Shown here piece by piece: positions 1 through 6,207 of a stretch of 9,724 bases of DNA. Source of the DNA: Clostridium_AM sp964554365 (GTDB lineage: Bacteria; Bacillota; Clostridia; Clostridiales; Clostridiaceae); contig CAZKOJ010000160.1 in the NCBI GenBank assembly GCA_964554365.1, forward strand, positions 1 to 9,724, read 5' to 3'. Position 1 is the first letter of the stretch. Each line of letters begins with the position of its first letter. The notes below the pieces were generated by a model, which was not told where the DNA came from, did no database searches, and saw nothing but the letters and a program-made list of their open reading frames with translations. The position numbers were made by a program, and so were the translations under genes.

Positions 1-910
1 TACCATCTAATATAGCATTAGCTACGTCTGAAGCTTCTGCTCTTGTTGGTCTTGGATTTCTTTCCATTGAATCCAACATTTGCGTAGCAGTTACAACGAA
101 TTTACCAGCTTTATTACATTTTTCAATTATCATTTTTTGAGCTGAAGGTACTTTTTCTATTGGAATTTCTGAACCCATATCACCTCTAGCAACCATTATG
201 CCATCTGAAAATTTGATTATTTCATCAATATTGTCTACGCCTTCTTGGTTTTCTATTTTTGATATTATTTGTATCTCATGTCCACCAAATTGTTCTAATA
301 ATTTTCTTATAGCTAAAACATCTGATGCTTTTCTTATGAAAGACGCGGCTATATAGTCAACACCTATTTCACAACCAAATTTTAAATCTTCAACGTCTTT
401 TTCTGTAAAAGAAGGAAGATTTGTTTTTACATTTGGCACATTTGCATTTTTTTTGGTGCTTATCATACCACTATTTCTTATAATACAGTGTATGTTAGTT
501 CCTTCTACTTCTTGAACTTCCATACCAATTAAACCATCTGCCATTAATATAATATTTCCTGGCCTAACATCTTTGTATAGTTCACGATAGCTTAAATTAC
601 ATCTTGCAGCATCTCCATCTACATCTTCACCACAAACTATAGTGTAGTTTGTACCTTCAACTAATTCTACTTTTTCTGGAAAATATCCTGTTCTTATTTC
701 AGGTCCTTTAGTATCAAGTACTATTCCTATTTGTTTATTGTATTTTTCTCTTAATTTTTTTACTTGCTCAATTCTTTTGCCATGTTCTTCATGATTACCA
801 TGAGAAAAATTATGCCTTGAAGCACTCATTCCAGCTTCAATCAATTTTGATAAAACCTCGTCTGTATCGCTTGCAGGTCCAATTGTAAACAGCATTTTAG
901 TCTTTTGCAT
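1..910 (-). CDS. pyk: Pyruvate kinase, N-terminal 303 codons (3' end outside the window)
   Basis: Pyruvate kinase transfers phosphate from PEP to ADP, the last step of glycolysis. The frame runs from ATG at 910, with AAGGAG eight bases upstream, to the left edge; 303 of roughly 470-590 residues are present, covering most of the A domain and the whole B domain. Substrate and metal residues are present: R32, N34 and S36 in SRHNFSHG, D66-T67 in LDTKGPEIRTG (65-75), K218 and E220 in SKIENQEG, D244 in ARGD, T276 in TATQMLDS, and the tail NPRPTRAEASDVANAI (285-300). Several usually fixed positions differ: ADGLIG (124-129) for DDGLIG, KKNANVPN (153-160) for KKGVNVPG, GDMGSEIP (243-250) for GD[LM]GVEIP, and GKFVV (269-273) for GKPVV. 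It lies 47 nt after pfkA, probably in the same transcript. Likely active because the catalytic residues remain, but possibly a diverged form. Confidence 0.96.
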   Translation of the reverse strand, partial: MQKTKMLFTIGPASDTDEVLSKLIEAGMSASRHNFSHGNHEEHGKRIEQVKKLREKYNKQIGIVLDTKGPEIRTGYFPEKVELVEGTNYTIVCGEDVDGDAARCNLSYRELYKDVRPGNIILMADGLIGMEVQEVEGTNIHCIIRNSGMISTKKNANVPNVKTNLPSFTEKDVEDLKFGCEIGVDYIAASFIRKASDVLAIRKLLEQFGGHEIQIISKIENQEGVDNIDEIIKFSDGIMVARGDMGSEIPIEKVPSAQKMIIEKCNKAGKFVVTATQMLDSMERNPRPTRAEASDVANAILDG

Positions 911-923
911 AGAATTCTCTCCT

Positions 924-957
924 TAATATAAATATAAATTTAGGATTGTTTATATTA
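924..957 (-). repeat. AT-only inverted repeat between pfkA and pyk
   Basis: TAATATAAA (924-932) and TTTATATTA (949-957) form a perfect 9-bp inverted repeat with a 16-nt spacer, filling the gap between the pfkA stop and the pyk Shine-Dalgarno AAGGAG (924-919). In RNA it would fold right against the ribosome binding site, which could tune pyk translation or mark an mRNA processing site. The stem is all A-U and weak, and such repeats arise easily in AT-rich DNA. Confidence 0.35.
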
Positions 958-1917
958 TTAATATGATAGTATATTAGCTATTTCATAAAGTTTTTCATCA
1001 AAGTGTCTTGGTACTGCTAAAGCTTCATCTATATCCATATCCATTATTGTTCCACCACTTATTCCAACTACTCTTGAAGATTTTCCCTCTGACAATAATT
1101 CAACAGCCCTATATCCCATTCTAGAAGCTAATACTCTATCCATACAGGTAGGACTTCCACCTCTTTGAATATGTCCTAACTTAGTAGGTCTTGCTTCTAT
1201 GCCTGTTATTTCTTCTATCTTTTCTGATAACCTCTCAGCACCACCAATACCTTCTGCTAATATTATTAGGCTATGCATTTTTCCTCTTAATTTACCTTCA
1301 AGTATAGTTCTACATAAACTATCTTGATTATATCCCTTTTCAGGTATAATTATGCTTTCAGCACCCCCAGCAAGCCCTGCATAAAGTGCTATATCGCCAC
1401 AATTTCTTCCCATTACTTCAACAATACTTGCTCTTTCATGAGATGTTGAAGTATCCCTTAATTTATTTATAGCATCTAAAACAGTATTTACAGCAGTATC
1501 AAATCCTATAGTATAGTCAGTATATGGTAAGTCATTATCTATAGTACCTGGTATACCTACTGTTGCTATACCCATCTTTGATAGTAACTGTGCTCCATGG
1601 AATGATCCATCTCCGCCTATTACTACTAATCCATCTATACCAAATGCTTTTAGTATACCTGCACCTTTTTTTCTTCCTGCTTCTGTTTTAAATTCGTCAC
1701 AACGAGCGGTTCTTAACATGGTTCCCCCTCTTTGTATAATGTCAGCTACACTATGTCTATCCATTGGAACAATTTCTCCATTTAATAATCCACTATATCC
1801 TCTTTGTACACCCATTACTTTTAAATTTTTATCTACACCTGTTCTTACTACTGCTCTTATAGCAGCGTTCATTCCTGGAGCATCTCCACCACTTGTTAAT
1901 ACAGCTATTGTCTTCAT
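958..1917 (-). CDS. pfkA: ATP-dependent 6-phosphofructokinase
   Basis: PfkA phosphorylates fructose 6-phosphate at C1 with ATP, the committed step of glycolysis, as a cytosolic tetramer. The ATG at 1917 gives 319 residues, the standard bacterial length, beginning MKTIAVLTSGGDAPGMN, with GGGAGG seven bases upstream. A longer reading from 1995 adds 26 residues with no homology and overlaps the leader. Residues visible in E. coli numbering: G11 and R72 with GGDGS (101-105) for ATP; catalytic D127 in PGTIDND (123-129); R162, E222, R243, H249 and R252 for fructose 6-phosphate. The allosteric ADP/PEP site is kept: R21, R25, R54, R154, E187, R211 and K213, so PEP inhibition is expected. Position 55 is His. 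Behind its own promoter and leader hairpin it is followed by pyk after 47 nt, and the two are probably co-transcribed, an arrangement common in Firmicutes. Confidence 0.98.
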   Translation of the reverse strand: MKTIAVLTSGGDAPGMNAAIRAVVRTGVDKNLKVMGVQRGYSGLLNGEIVPMDRHSVADIIQRGGTMLRTARCDEFKTEAGRKKGAGILKAFGIDGLVVIGGDGSFHGAQLLSKMGIATVGIPGTIDNDLPYTDYTIGFDTAVNTVLDAINKLRDTSTSHERASIVEVMGRNCGDIALYAGLAGGAESIIIPEKGYNQDSLCRTILEGKLRGKMHSLIILAEGIGGAERLSEKIEEITGIEARPTKLGHIQRGGSPTCMDRVLASRMGYRAVELLSEGKSSRVVGISGGTIMDMDIDEALAVPRHFDEKLYEIANILSY

Positions 1918-1938
1918 CCCTATACCTCCCTGACCACC

Positions 1939-1955
1939 GGGACATATTTTGTCCC
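1939..1955 (-). promoter_or_regulatory. Hairpin in the pfkA leader next to the ribosome binding site
   Basis: GGGACA and TGTCCC form a perfect 6-bp stem with a 5-nt loop, GC-rich against its surroundings. Eight nucleotides separate it from the Shine-Dalgarno GGGAGG (1930-1925). The whole stretch from about 1918 to 1955 is much richer in G than the rest of the leader. It could hold the ribosome binding site open or stabilise the 5' end. No known riboswitch pattern is recognised, and there is no U-tract to make it an attenuator. Confidence 0.5.
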
Positions 1956-1992
1956 ACATACATTGTGCACTATTATTTATTGCCTTACATAG

Positions 1993-2004
1993 CAACTATA
2001 GTTG
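1993..2004. promoter_or_regulatory. 12-bp palindrome on the predicted pfkA start site, possible operator
   Basis: CAACTATAGTTG is a perfect 12-bp palindrome centred at about 1998, over the predicted transcription start and next to the -10. With one mismatch it extends to 18 bp (1990-2007). Such placement is typical of repressor sites that block promoter clearance. It does not match the CcpA cre or Rex consensus, so the regulator, if any, is unidentified. In AT-rich DNA a short palindrome may also be chance. Confidence 0.4.
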
Positions 2005-2006
2005 TT

Positions 2007-2035
2007 ATTATAACATATAATTAGTTATTTTTCAC
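2007..2035 (-). promoter_or_regulatory. Candidate pfkA promoter (extended -10)
   Basis: The minus strand carries GTGAAA (2035-2030, four of six matches to TTGACA), a 17-bp spacer, and a perfect TATAAT (2012-2007) preceded by TGT, giving an extended -10. Transcription would start near 2000, leaving a leader of about 83 nt. A 13-bp palindrome (TGTTATTATAACA, 2003-2015) covers the -10 itself. This promoter would separate glycolytic gene expression from dnaE. Confidence 0.7.
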
Positions 2036-2060
2036 TATTCTATATTATTAATTTTTTAAT

Positions 2061-2094
2061 ATATAGAGAGGTATTTTTTACTTCCTCTCTACAT
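2061..2094. repeat. Hairpin in the dnaE-pfkA intergenic region, possible weak terminator
   Basis: AGAGAGG (2065-2071) pairs with CCTCTCT (2084-2090), extended in minus-strand RNA through A-U and one G-U pair to 11 bp with a 12-nt loop. It lies about 37 nt after the dnaE stop. The minus-strand flank beyond the stem is A-rich (ATTAAAAAATTAATA) and lacks a U-tract; the U-rich flank (ATTTTGTTTCTTCC) is on the plus strand, where no gene runs. As a dnaE terminator it is therefore weak; it could instead protect an mRNA 3' end. Confidence 0.4.
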
Positions 2095-2131
2095 ATTTTG
2101 TTTCTTCCATATAAAAATATACTTAATAATA

Positions 2132-5100
2132 TTAAATAACTTTAATATTTTCATCTCCAAATTTTTTTCTTAAATTAGACAATAATTCTACGTTGTTGTT
2201 CACCCATAAATCTCTATCTATTCTAAATTTTTTTCTTTCTTTTTTTGTGCAAAAATACACAGGTACATTACCTTTGAATTCCAAAAATAGTGACTTAACT
2301 TCTTCAAGTTTATCCTTTAAAATTTTTTCTTCATCTATTTGTATATATAACTTCTCACTATTAGATTTTATCATGGGTTCTACATTTTCACATAGTATTT
2401 TAGGTTGTTCCTCTTCTCTTAAGCTTACTCTTCCCCTTATTATTACTATGTTATCCTCTTCTATTAAGCTCCTTATTTTTTGAAATGTTTTTGGAAATAC
2501 TATAACTTCTATACTACCATATAAATCTTCCACCTTTGCGAAAGCCATCATGTCATTATTTCTAGTTATTTTTTTTACTACTTCTGTTATTATACCTCCT
2601 ATAATTACTTTATCCCCATCTTTTATTTTGTATTGTTGAATTGCTCCATTTTCTAAAGATTCATTAGTTACTATATCTGATATTTTAACACTAGTTTGTA
2701 AACTTAAAGTTTTTTCATATTCCTCTAATGGATGCCCAGATAAATATAATCCAGTCATTTCCTTTTCCATAGCCAAAATATGTCTTTTTTCGAATTCTTT
2801 TATTTCAGGATATTGTATCTTAACTTCTATGTGTTTAAAATCTGTAAAAAGATTTAGCTGTCCATCTATATTTTTTTTTCTTGAATTACTGACCCCATCT
2901 AATACTTTGTCATGAATTGCAAGCATCTTTGATCTGTACACTCCAAAACAATCAAAGGCACAAGCCTTTATAAGGCTTTCCACCACTCTCTTATTTATGC
3001 AAGATATATCTATCTTATTACAAAAATCCATAAAATCCTTAAATTTTCCTTTTTGTTCTCTAGATCGTACTATACCATCTATTATATTTTCACCTACATT
3101 TTTTATAGCCGAAAGTCCAAATCTTATCTTATCTTGTTGAACTGTAAACTTAGCATAACTTTCGTTTATATCTGGTGTTAGAACTTGAATTCCTATTTCA
3201 TTTGCAAATCTTATATAATAAGCAACTTTTTCATTATCTCCCTTTACACTATTTAACATAGCTGCAATAAATTCTGTAGGATAATAATATATCATGTATG
3301 CAGTTTGAAAACCTACTACAGCATACGCTGCAGCATGACTTTTATTAAAAGCATATGATGCAAAATCCATCATGGAATCAAATATTTTATTGGCTATTTC
3401 TTCAGATATTCCATTTTTTAAACAACCTACTACTTTTACCTCTCCATTTTCATCTACTACACCATGTATAAAGTTATATCTTTCTTCTTCCATTACATCA
3501 TGTTTCTTTTTAGACATTGCACGCCTTACTAAGTCACTTCGCCCCATTGAATATCCTGCTAATTTTCTAACTATCTCCATAACTTGTTCTTGATATACAG
3601 TACATCCATAGGTAACAGACAATATGGACTCTAACTCCGGTGTTAGATATTTAACATCTTCTGGATTATTTTTATTTTTAATATATTTAGGTATTTCAGC
3701 CATAGGACCTGGTCTATACAAACTTATTCCAGCTATAATGTCCTCTAGAGAATCTGGTTTAAGCTCCTTCATGAACGAAGTCATTCCAGGGGACTCTAGT
3801 TGAAACACACCTACAGTTTTACCTTCACCTATCATTTTATAAACATTTTTATCCTCATGATCAATATTATCTAAGTCTATAGTTATTCCTCTGGTTTGCT
3901 TTACTATGTTTACTGCATCTCTAAGTACAGTTAAGGTTCTAAGCCCTAAAAAGTCCATCTTCAAAAGACCTAGTTCTTCTAATGTTCCCATAGTAAATTG
4001 AGTTACTATATTATCTTCATTCTTCTGTAAAGGTACATAATTAACTAGTGGCTGCGATGCTATAACTACACCAGCCGCATGAGTAGATGTATGCCTTGGA
4101 AGGCCCTCCAGCACTCTAGCTACATCTATTAATTCTTTAGTTCTGCCTTCATTTTCATAGGCTTCATTTAACTCTGAGTTTAGTTCTAAAGCTTTATCTA
4201 TAGTTATATTAAGCATAGTAGGAATCATTTTTGCTATTCTATCCACTTCTGAATAAGGATAGTTCATAGCCCTCCCTACATCTCTTATACACGCTCTAGC
4301 AGCCATAGTTCCAAATGTTATTATTTGAGATACATTGTTTATTCCATATTTTTCTACAACATAATCTATAACCTCTTGTCGTCTTTCATAACAAAAGTCT
4401 GAATCTATATCAGGCATGGACACACGCTCTGGATTCAAAAATCGCTCAAAAATCAAACCATATTTAATTGGATCTATTTTAGTTATTCCTAAGGTGTAAG
4501 CAACTATAGATCCTGCTGCCGAACCTCTGCCTGGACCTGTCATTATGTTACTTTCATTAGCAAATCTTATAAAGTCCCAAACTATAAGAAAGTAGTCTAC
4601 ATATCCCATTTGTTTTATTATGTCAAGTTCATACTCTAATCTTCCTTTTAATTCCGCTGTTATATCACTATATCTTTCTTTTAAACCGTTATAACATAAG
4701 TCCCTCATATATTCATACGGATCTATACCTTGTGGCAACGGAAATTTAGGTAGTTTGGACTTATGAAATTCGTAATCAAAATTACATTTGTCTGCTATTT
4801 TCACTGTATTTTCAAGTGCTTCAGGCACACTTGAAAACATTTTGTACATTTCTTCTGGAGATTTCAAATAAAATTCATCAGAAGGATATCGCATTCTGTT
4901 CTCTTCTTCTACAGTTTTCCCCGTCTGTATACACAACAATACATCATGGGGTCTATAGTCTTGTTTCTTTATGTAATGCACATCATTTGTAGCTACTAAT
5001 GGTATATGTAATTCTTTAGACATCTTTATAAGTTCTTCATTTACTTTTAATTGTTCTTCCATACCATGATATTGAAGTTCTAAATAAAAGTCTTCTTTAA

Positions 5101-5608
5101 ATATTTCCTTATAAAATAATGCTATTTCCTTTGCTTTCTTTAAATTATCCTTTAATATGTAGGATTGAATTTCTCCTCCTAGACAAGCACTTAAAGCTAT
5201 CAATCCTTCACTATGATCTTTTAAATATTCATGATCTATTCTAGGCTTATAATAAAATCCTTCAGTAGACGCTTTAGAAACTATCCCCATAAGATTGTTG
5301 TATCCTGTTTCGTTTTTTACAAGTAACACAAGATGATAATTTTCATTTTCCTTATCTAATTGCTTTATGTACATAGATTTTCCTGCAACATACACTTCAC
5401 AACCTATTATGGGCTTTAATCCTTGTTTTCTAGCTTCTTTGTAAAATTGAACACAACCATACATAACACCATGATCTGTTATAGCTATACTTTCCATTTC
5501 CAATTCTTTAGCTCTACTTATAAGCTGCGAAATTTTAGCTGAACAATCCAAAAGCGAATATTCTGTATGCTGATGGAGACTTATCCATTTTTGCTTTTCT
5601 ATACTCAT
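2132..5608 (-). CDS. dnaE: DNA polymerase III alpha subunit DnaE
   Basis: This 1158-residue family C replicative polymerase is near E. coli DnaE in length. Domains in order: PHP (about 9-215), polymerase palm/fingers (about 280-800), helix-hairpin-helix (IKNVGENIIDG, 835-845), clamp-binding motif QLNLF (917-921), and an OB fold (about 1000-1080) with a short C-terminal tail. Catalytic aspartates are D402 and D404 in PDIDSDF and D552 in KMDFLGL; GPGRGSAAGS is at 358-367 and SYAFNKSHAAAYA at 751-763. The PHP domain keeps a full set of nine metal ligands (H12, H14, D21, H46, E71, H92, C142, D209, H211), as in DnaE proteins whose PHP domain proofreads. In Firmicutes DnaE works beside PolC, extending primers before hand-off; whether PolC exists here cannot be seen. 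The ATG has AAAGGAG eight bases upstream. An A9 run lies at codons 910-913. It is followed by pfkA, a neighbourhood also known in Bacillus. Confidence 0.97.
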   Translation of the reverse strand: MSIEKQKWISLHQHTEYSLLDCSAKISQLISRAKELEMESIAITDHGVMYGCVQFYKEARKQGLKPIIGCEVYVAGKSMYIKQLDKENENYHLVLLVKNETGYNNLMGIVSKASTEGFYYKPRIDHEYLKDHSEGLIALSACLGGEIQSYILKDNLKKAKEIALFYKEIFKEDFYLELQYHGMEEQLKVNEELIKMSKELHIPLVATNDVHYIKKQDYRPHDVLLCIQTGKTVEEENRMRYPSDEFYLKSPEEMYKMFSSVPEALENTVKIADKCNFDYEFHKSKLPKFPLPQGIDPYEYMRDLCYNGLKERYSDITAELKGRLEYELDIIKQMGYVDYFLIVWDFIRFANESNIMTGPGRGSAAGSIVAYTLGITKIDPIKYGLIFERFLNPERVSMPDIDSDFCYERRQEVIDYVVEKYGINNVSQIITFGTMAARACIRDVGRAMNYPYSEVDRIAKMIPTMLNITIDKALELNSELNEAYENEGRTKELIDVARVLEGLPRHTSTHAAGVVIASQPLVNYVPLQKNEDNIVTQFTMGTLEELGLLKMDFLGLRTLTVLRDAVNIVKQTRGITIDLDNIDHEDKNVYKMIGEGKTVGVFQLESPGMTSFMKELKPDSLEDIIAGISLYRPGPMAEIPKYIKNKNNPEDVKYLTPELESILSVTYGCTVYQEQVMEIVRKLAGYSMGRSDLVRRAMSKKKHDVMEEERYNFIHGVVDENGEVKVVGCLKNGISEEIANKIFDSMMDFASYAFNKSHAAAYAVVGFQTAYMIYYYPTEFIAAMLNSVKGDNEKVAYYIRFANEIGIQVLTPDINESYAKFTVQQDKIRFGLSAIKNVGENIIDGIVRSREQKGKFKDFMDFCNKIDISCINKRVVESLIKACAFDCFGVYRSKMLAIHDKVLDGVSNSRKKNIDGQLNLFTDFKHIEVKIQYPEIKEFEKRHILAMEKEMTGLYLSGHPLEEYEKTLSLQTSVKISDIVTNESLENGAIQQYKIKDGDKVIIGGIITEVVKKITRNNDMMAFAKVEDLYGSIEVIVFPKTFQKIRSLIEEDNIVIIRGRVSLREEEQPKILCENVEPMIKSNSEKLYIQIDEEKILKDKLEEVKSLFLEFKGNVPVYFCTKKERKKFRIDRDLWVNNNVELLSNLRKKFGDENIKVI
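2871..2879 (-). repeat. A9 homopolymer inside dnaE, just before the clamp-binding motif
   Basis: The coding strand reads AGA AAA AAA AAT, nine consecutive A, at residues R910-N913, four codons before QLNLF. It is the longest single-base run I noticed in the window; the pyk and whiA genes each have an A8. Loss of one A brings TAG into frame at once (R-K-K-I-stop), giving a protein of about 913 residues without clamp motif or OB fold. Gain of one A gives about a dozen altered codons and then a stop. Whether slippage occurs is unknown. Confidence 0.9.
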
Positions 5609-5636
5609 AATTTTATCTCCTTTCGCAAAACTTACC

Positions 5637-5663
5637 TTTTAAGTACTACTGTCTTACTTAAAA
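5637..5663 (-). repeat. Perfect 9-bp inverted repeat in the dnaE leader
   Basis: TTTTAAGTA and TACTTAAAA flank a 9-nt spacer, lying between the predicted dnaE start site and the ribosome binding site (AAAGGAG, 5623-5617). In RNA this would be a hairpin ending 13 nt before the Shine-Dalgarno sequence; in DNA it could be an operator. There is no U-tract behind it, so it is not a terminator. Function is unknown. Confidence 0.5.
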
Positions 5664-5682
5664 TATTGACAAATATATTTAA

Positions 5683-5711
5683 ATTATATCACTGTGAAAA
5701 GTATATTTTAT
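5683..5711 (-). promoter_or_regulatory. Candidate dnaE promoter (extended -10)
   Basis: The minus strand reads TGATATAAT, that is a perfect -10 TATAAT (5688-5683) with the extended TGn element at 5691-5689. The -35 position 17 bp upstream (5711-5706, ATAAAA) is poor, which an extended -10 can compensate. Transcription would begin near 5676, leaving a leader of about 67 nt. Its position just after a strong terminator and ahead of dnaE supports it. Confidence 0.6.
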
Positions 5712-5755
5712 ATAGAATATATTTTCCTAGTAAAATCTATACTGAAAATACGCAA

Positions 5756-5793
5756 AATAACCAGCAACAAATAATATATTGCCACTGGTCATT
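5756..5793 (-). terminator. Intrinsic terminator after the Dabb gene
   Basis: On the minus strand a 15-bp stem including four G-U pairs (AATGACCAGTGGCAA pairing with TTGTTGCTGGTTATT) closes on an 8-nt AT loop. It starts 25 nt after the Dabb stop codon, and the 3' arm runs into TTATTTTGCGTATTTTC, a broken U-rich tract. It separates the yvcK-whiA-ytoI-Dabb transcription unit from dnaE, whose promoter candidate lies just downstream. The stem was paired by hand; no energy was calculated. Confidence 0.85.
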
Positions 5794-5818
5794 ATTTTTC
5801 AAATTAGCTTATCATTTG

Positions 5819-6109
5819 CTATTCTTCAAAATCAACAGCTGCTGATGCTTCCAGCATTGGTTTTAAATTTGCCAAAACTTCATTTACGTGAAAAGGATGT
5901 ACTTGATATTCATCCATTTCTTCATGGGAATCAAACTTTGTAATTAATGCTATATCAAATGATCTTCCTGAATGTACCACATCTATACCAACTGTTAGTG
6001 CCTTAAGTCCAGGTACGTTGCCTTCCATAGATAACAAAATATCTTTAGCTTTATCCACATTTTCTTTGCTTTTATCTTTTAGTTTAAAAAACACTATATG
6101 ACTAAACAA
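5819..6109 (-). CDS. Dabb-family (stress-responsive alpha/beta barrel) protein, TTG start
   Basis: The 96-residue product is a single Dabb domain, a ferredoxin-like fold that dimerises into an alpha/beta barrel. Visible family marks, numbered from the TTG, are the opening SHIVFFKLKD (3-12), the central beta strand RSFDIALITKF (49-59), and the histidine motif Y-x-x-H-P-x-H at 68-74, the most conserved part of the family. Plant and bacterial members are linked to stress, and related barrels catalyse cyclisation or decarboxylation, but the substrate of this one cannot be read from sequence. The start is set by the AAAGGAG eight bases upstream. It is 98 nt from ytoI, too far for coupling, so it could be read through from the operon or have a weak promoter of its own. 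A strong terminator follows 25 nt after its stop. The protein is full length; cytosolic location is inferred from the lack of signal or membrane segments. Confidence 0.85.
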   Translation of the reverse strand: MFSHIVFFKLKDKSKENVDKAKDILLSMEGNVPGLKALTVGIDVVHSGRSFDIALITKFDSHEEMDEYQVHPFHVNEVLANLKPMLEASAAVDFEE

Positions 6110-6124
6110 TAATACCACTCCTTT
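6107..6124 (-). promoter_or_regulatory. Ribosome binding site that selects a TTG start for the Dabb gene
   Basis: The minus strand carries AAAGGAG at 6124-6118, then eight bases, then TTG at 6109-6107. The upstream in-frame GTG at 6118-6116 begins inside the AAAGGAG itself, leaving no spacing, so it cannot be served by this site. The TTG gives standard spacing and an N-terminus (M-F-S-H-I-V) matching how Dabb proteins normally begin (M-x-[KR/S]-H-I-V). Confidence 0.8.
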
Positions 6125-6195
6125 TTACACAACTTATTTACAAGTGAGACTCCTCATTCTATATTTTTAGTAAGTTCATCTTAAAATAAAAAATT

Positions 6196-6207
6196 TAACA
6201 TATGTTC
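6196..6207. promoter_or_regulatory. Palindrome resembling a Gram-positive LexA box
   Basis: Directly after the ytoI stop, the minus strand reads GAACATATGTTA, a 10-bp perfect palindrome (AACATATGTT) that fits the Bacillus LexA consensus GAAC-N4-GTTY except for the last base. It sits about 90 nt upstream of the Dabb start codon. A weak -10 candidate (TATAGA, 6158-6163) lies downstream with only a poor -35 (TTTTAA, 6181-6186), so the box does not clearly overlap a core promoter. The palindrome is followed by a T-rich stretch, but the stem is too short for a convincing terminator. It could be chance in AT-rich DNA. Confidence 0.25.

Noticed and set aside
1718..1933. Plus-strand ORF opposite pfkA
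   Set aside because: It is an antisense shadow with low-complexity composition and no ribosome binding site; the same holds for plus-strand frames at 2193-2483, 3372-3593, 7457-7645 and 8533-8775.
1831..1963. Upstream ORF of about 44 codons starting at ATG 1963 and overlapping pfkA out of frame
   Set aside because: There is no ribosome binding site ahead of it, and its codons inside pfkA simply shadow that gene.
1918..1995. N-terminal extension of PfkA by 26 residues from an ATG at 1995
   Set aside because: It lies in the predicted leader, has no Shine-Dalgarno sequence, has no family similarity, and the ATG at 1917 has a strong site and gives the standard 319 residues.
2002..2015. Rex (redox) operator at the pfkA promoter
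   Set aside because: The half-sites TGTTA and TAACA are separated by 3 bp rather than the 6 bp of the Rex consensus; the symmetry partly follows from the TATAAT itself.
5666..5671. Perfect plus-strand TTGACA in the dnaE upstream region
   Set aside because: No acceptable -10 lies 16-18 bp downstream, and no plus-strand gene follows.
5567..5845. Plus-strand ORF across the dnaE-Dabb gap
   Set aside because: It is composed of AT-rich intergenic sequence, runs through the terminator and both gene ends, lacks a ribosome binding site and resembles no known protein.
6131..6176. Possible riboswitch or folded leader in front of the Dabb gene (AACTTA/TAAGTT outer arms, TGAG/CTCA inner stem)
   Set aside because: The stems are only 4-6 bp with a long AT-rich loop and match no known riboswitch pattern.
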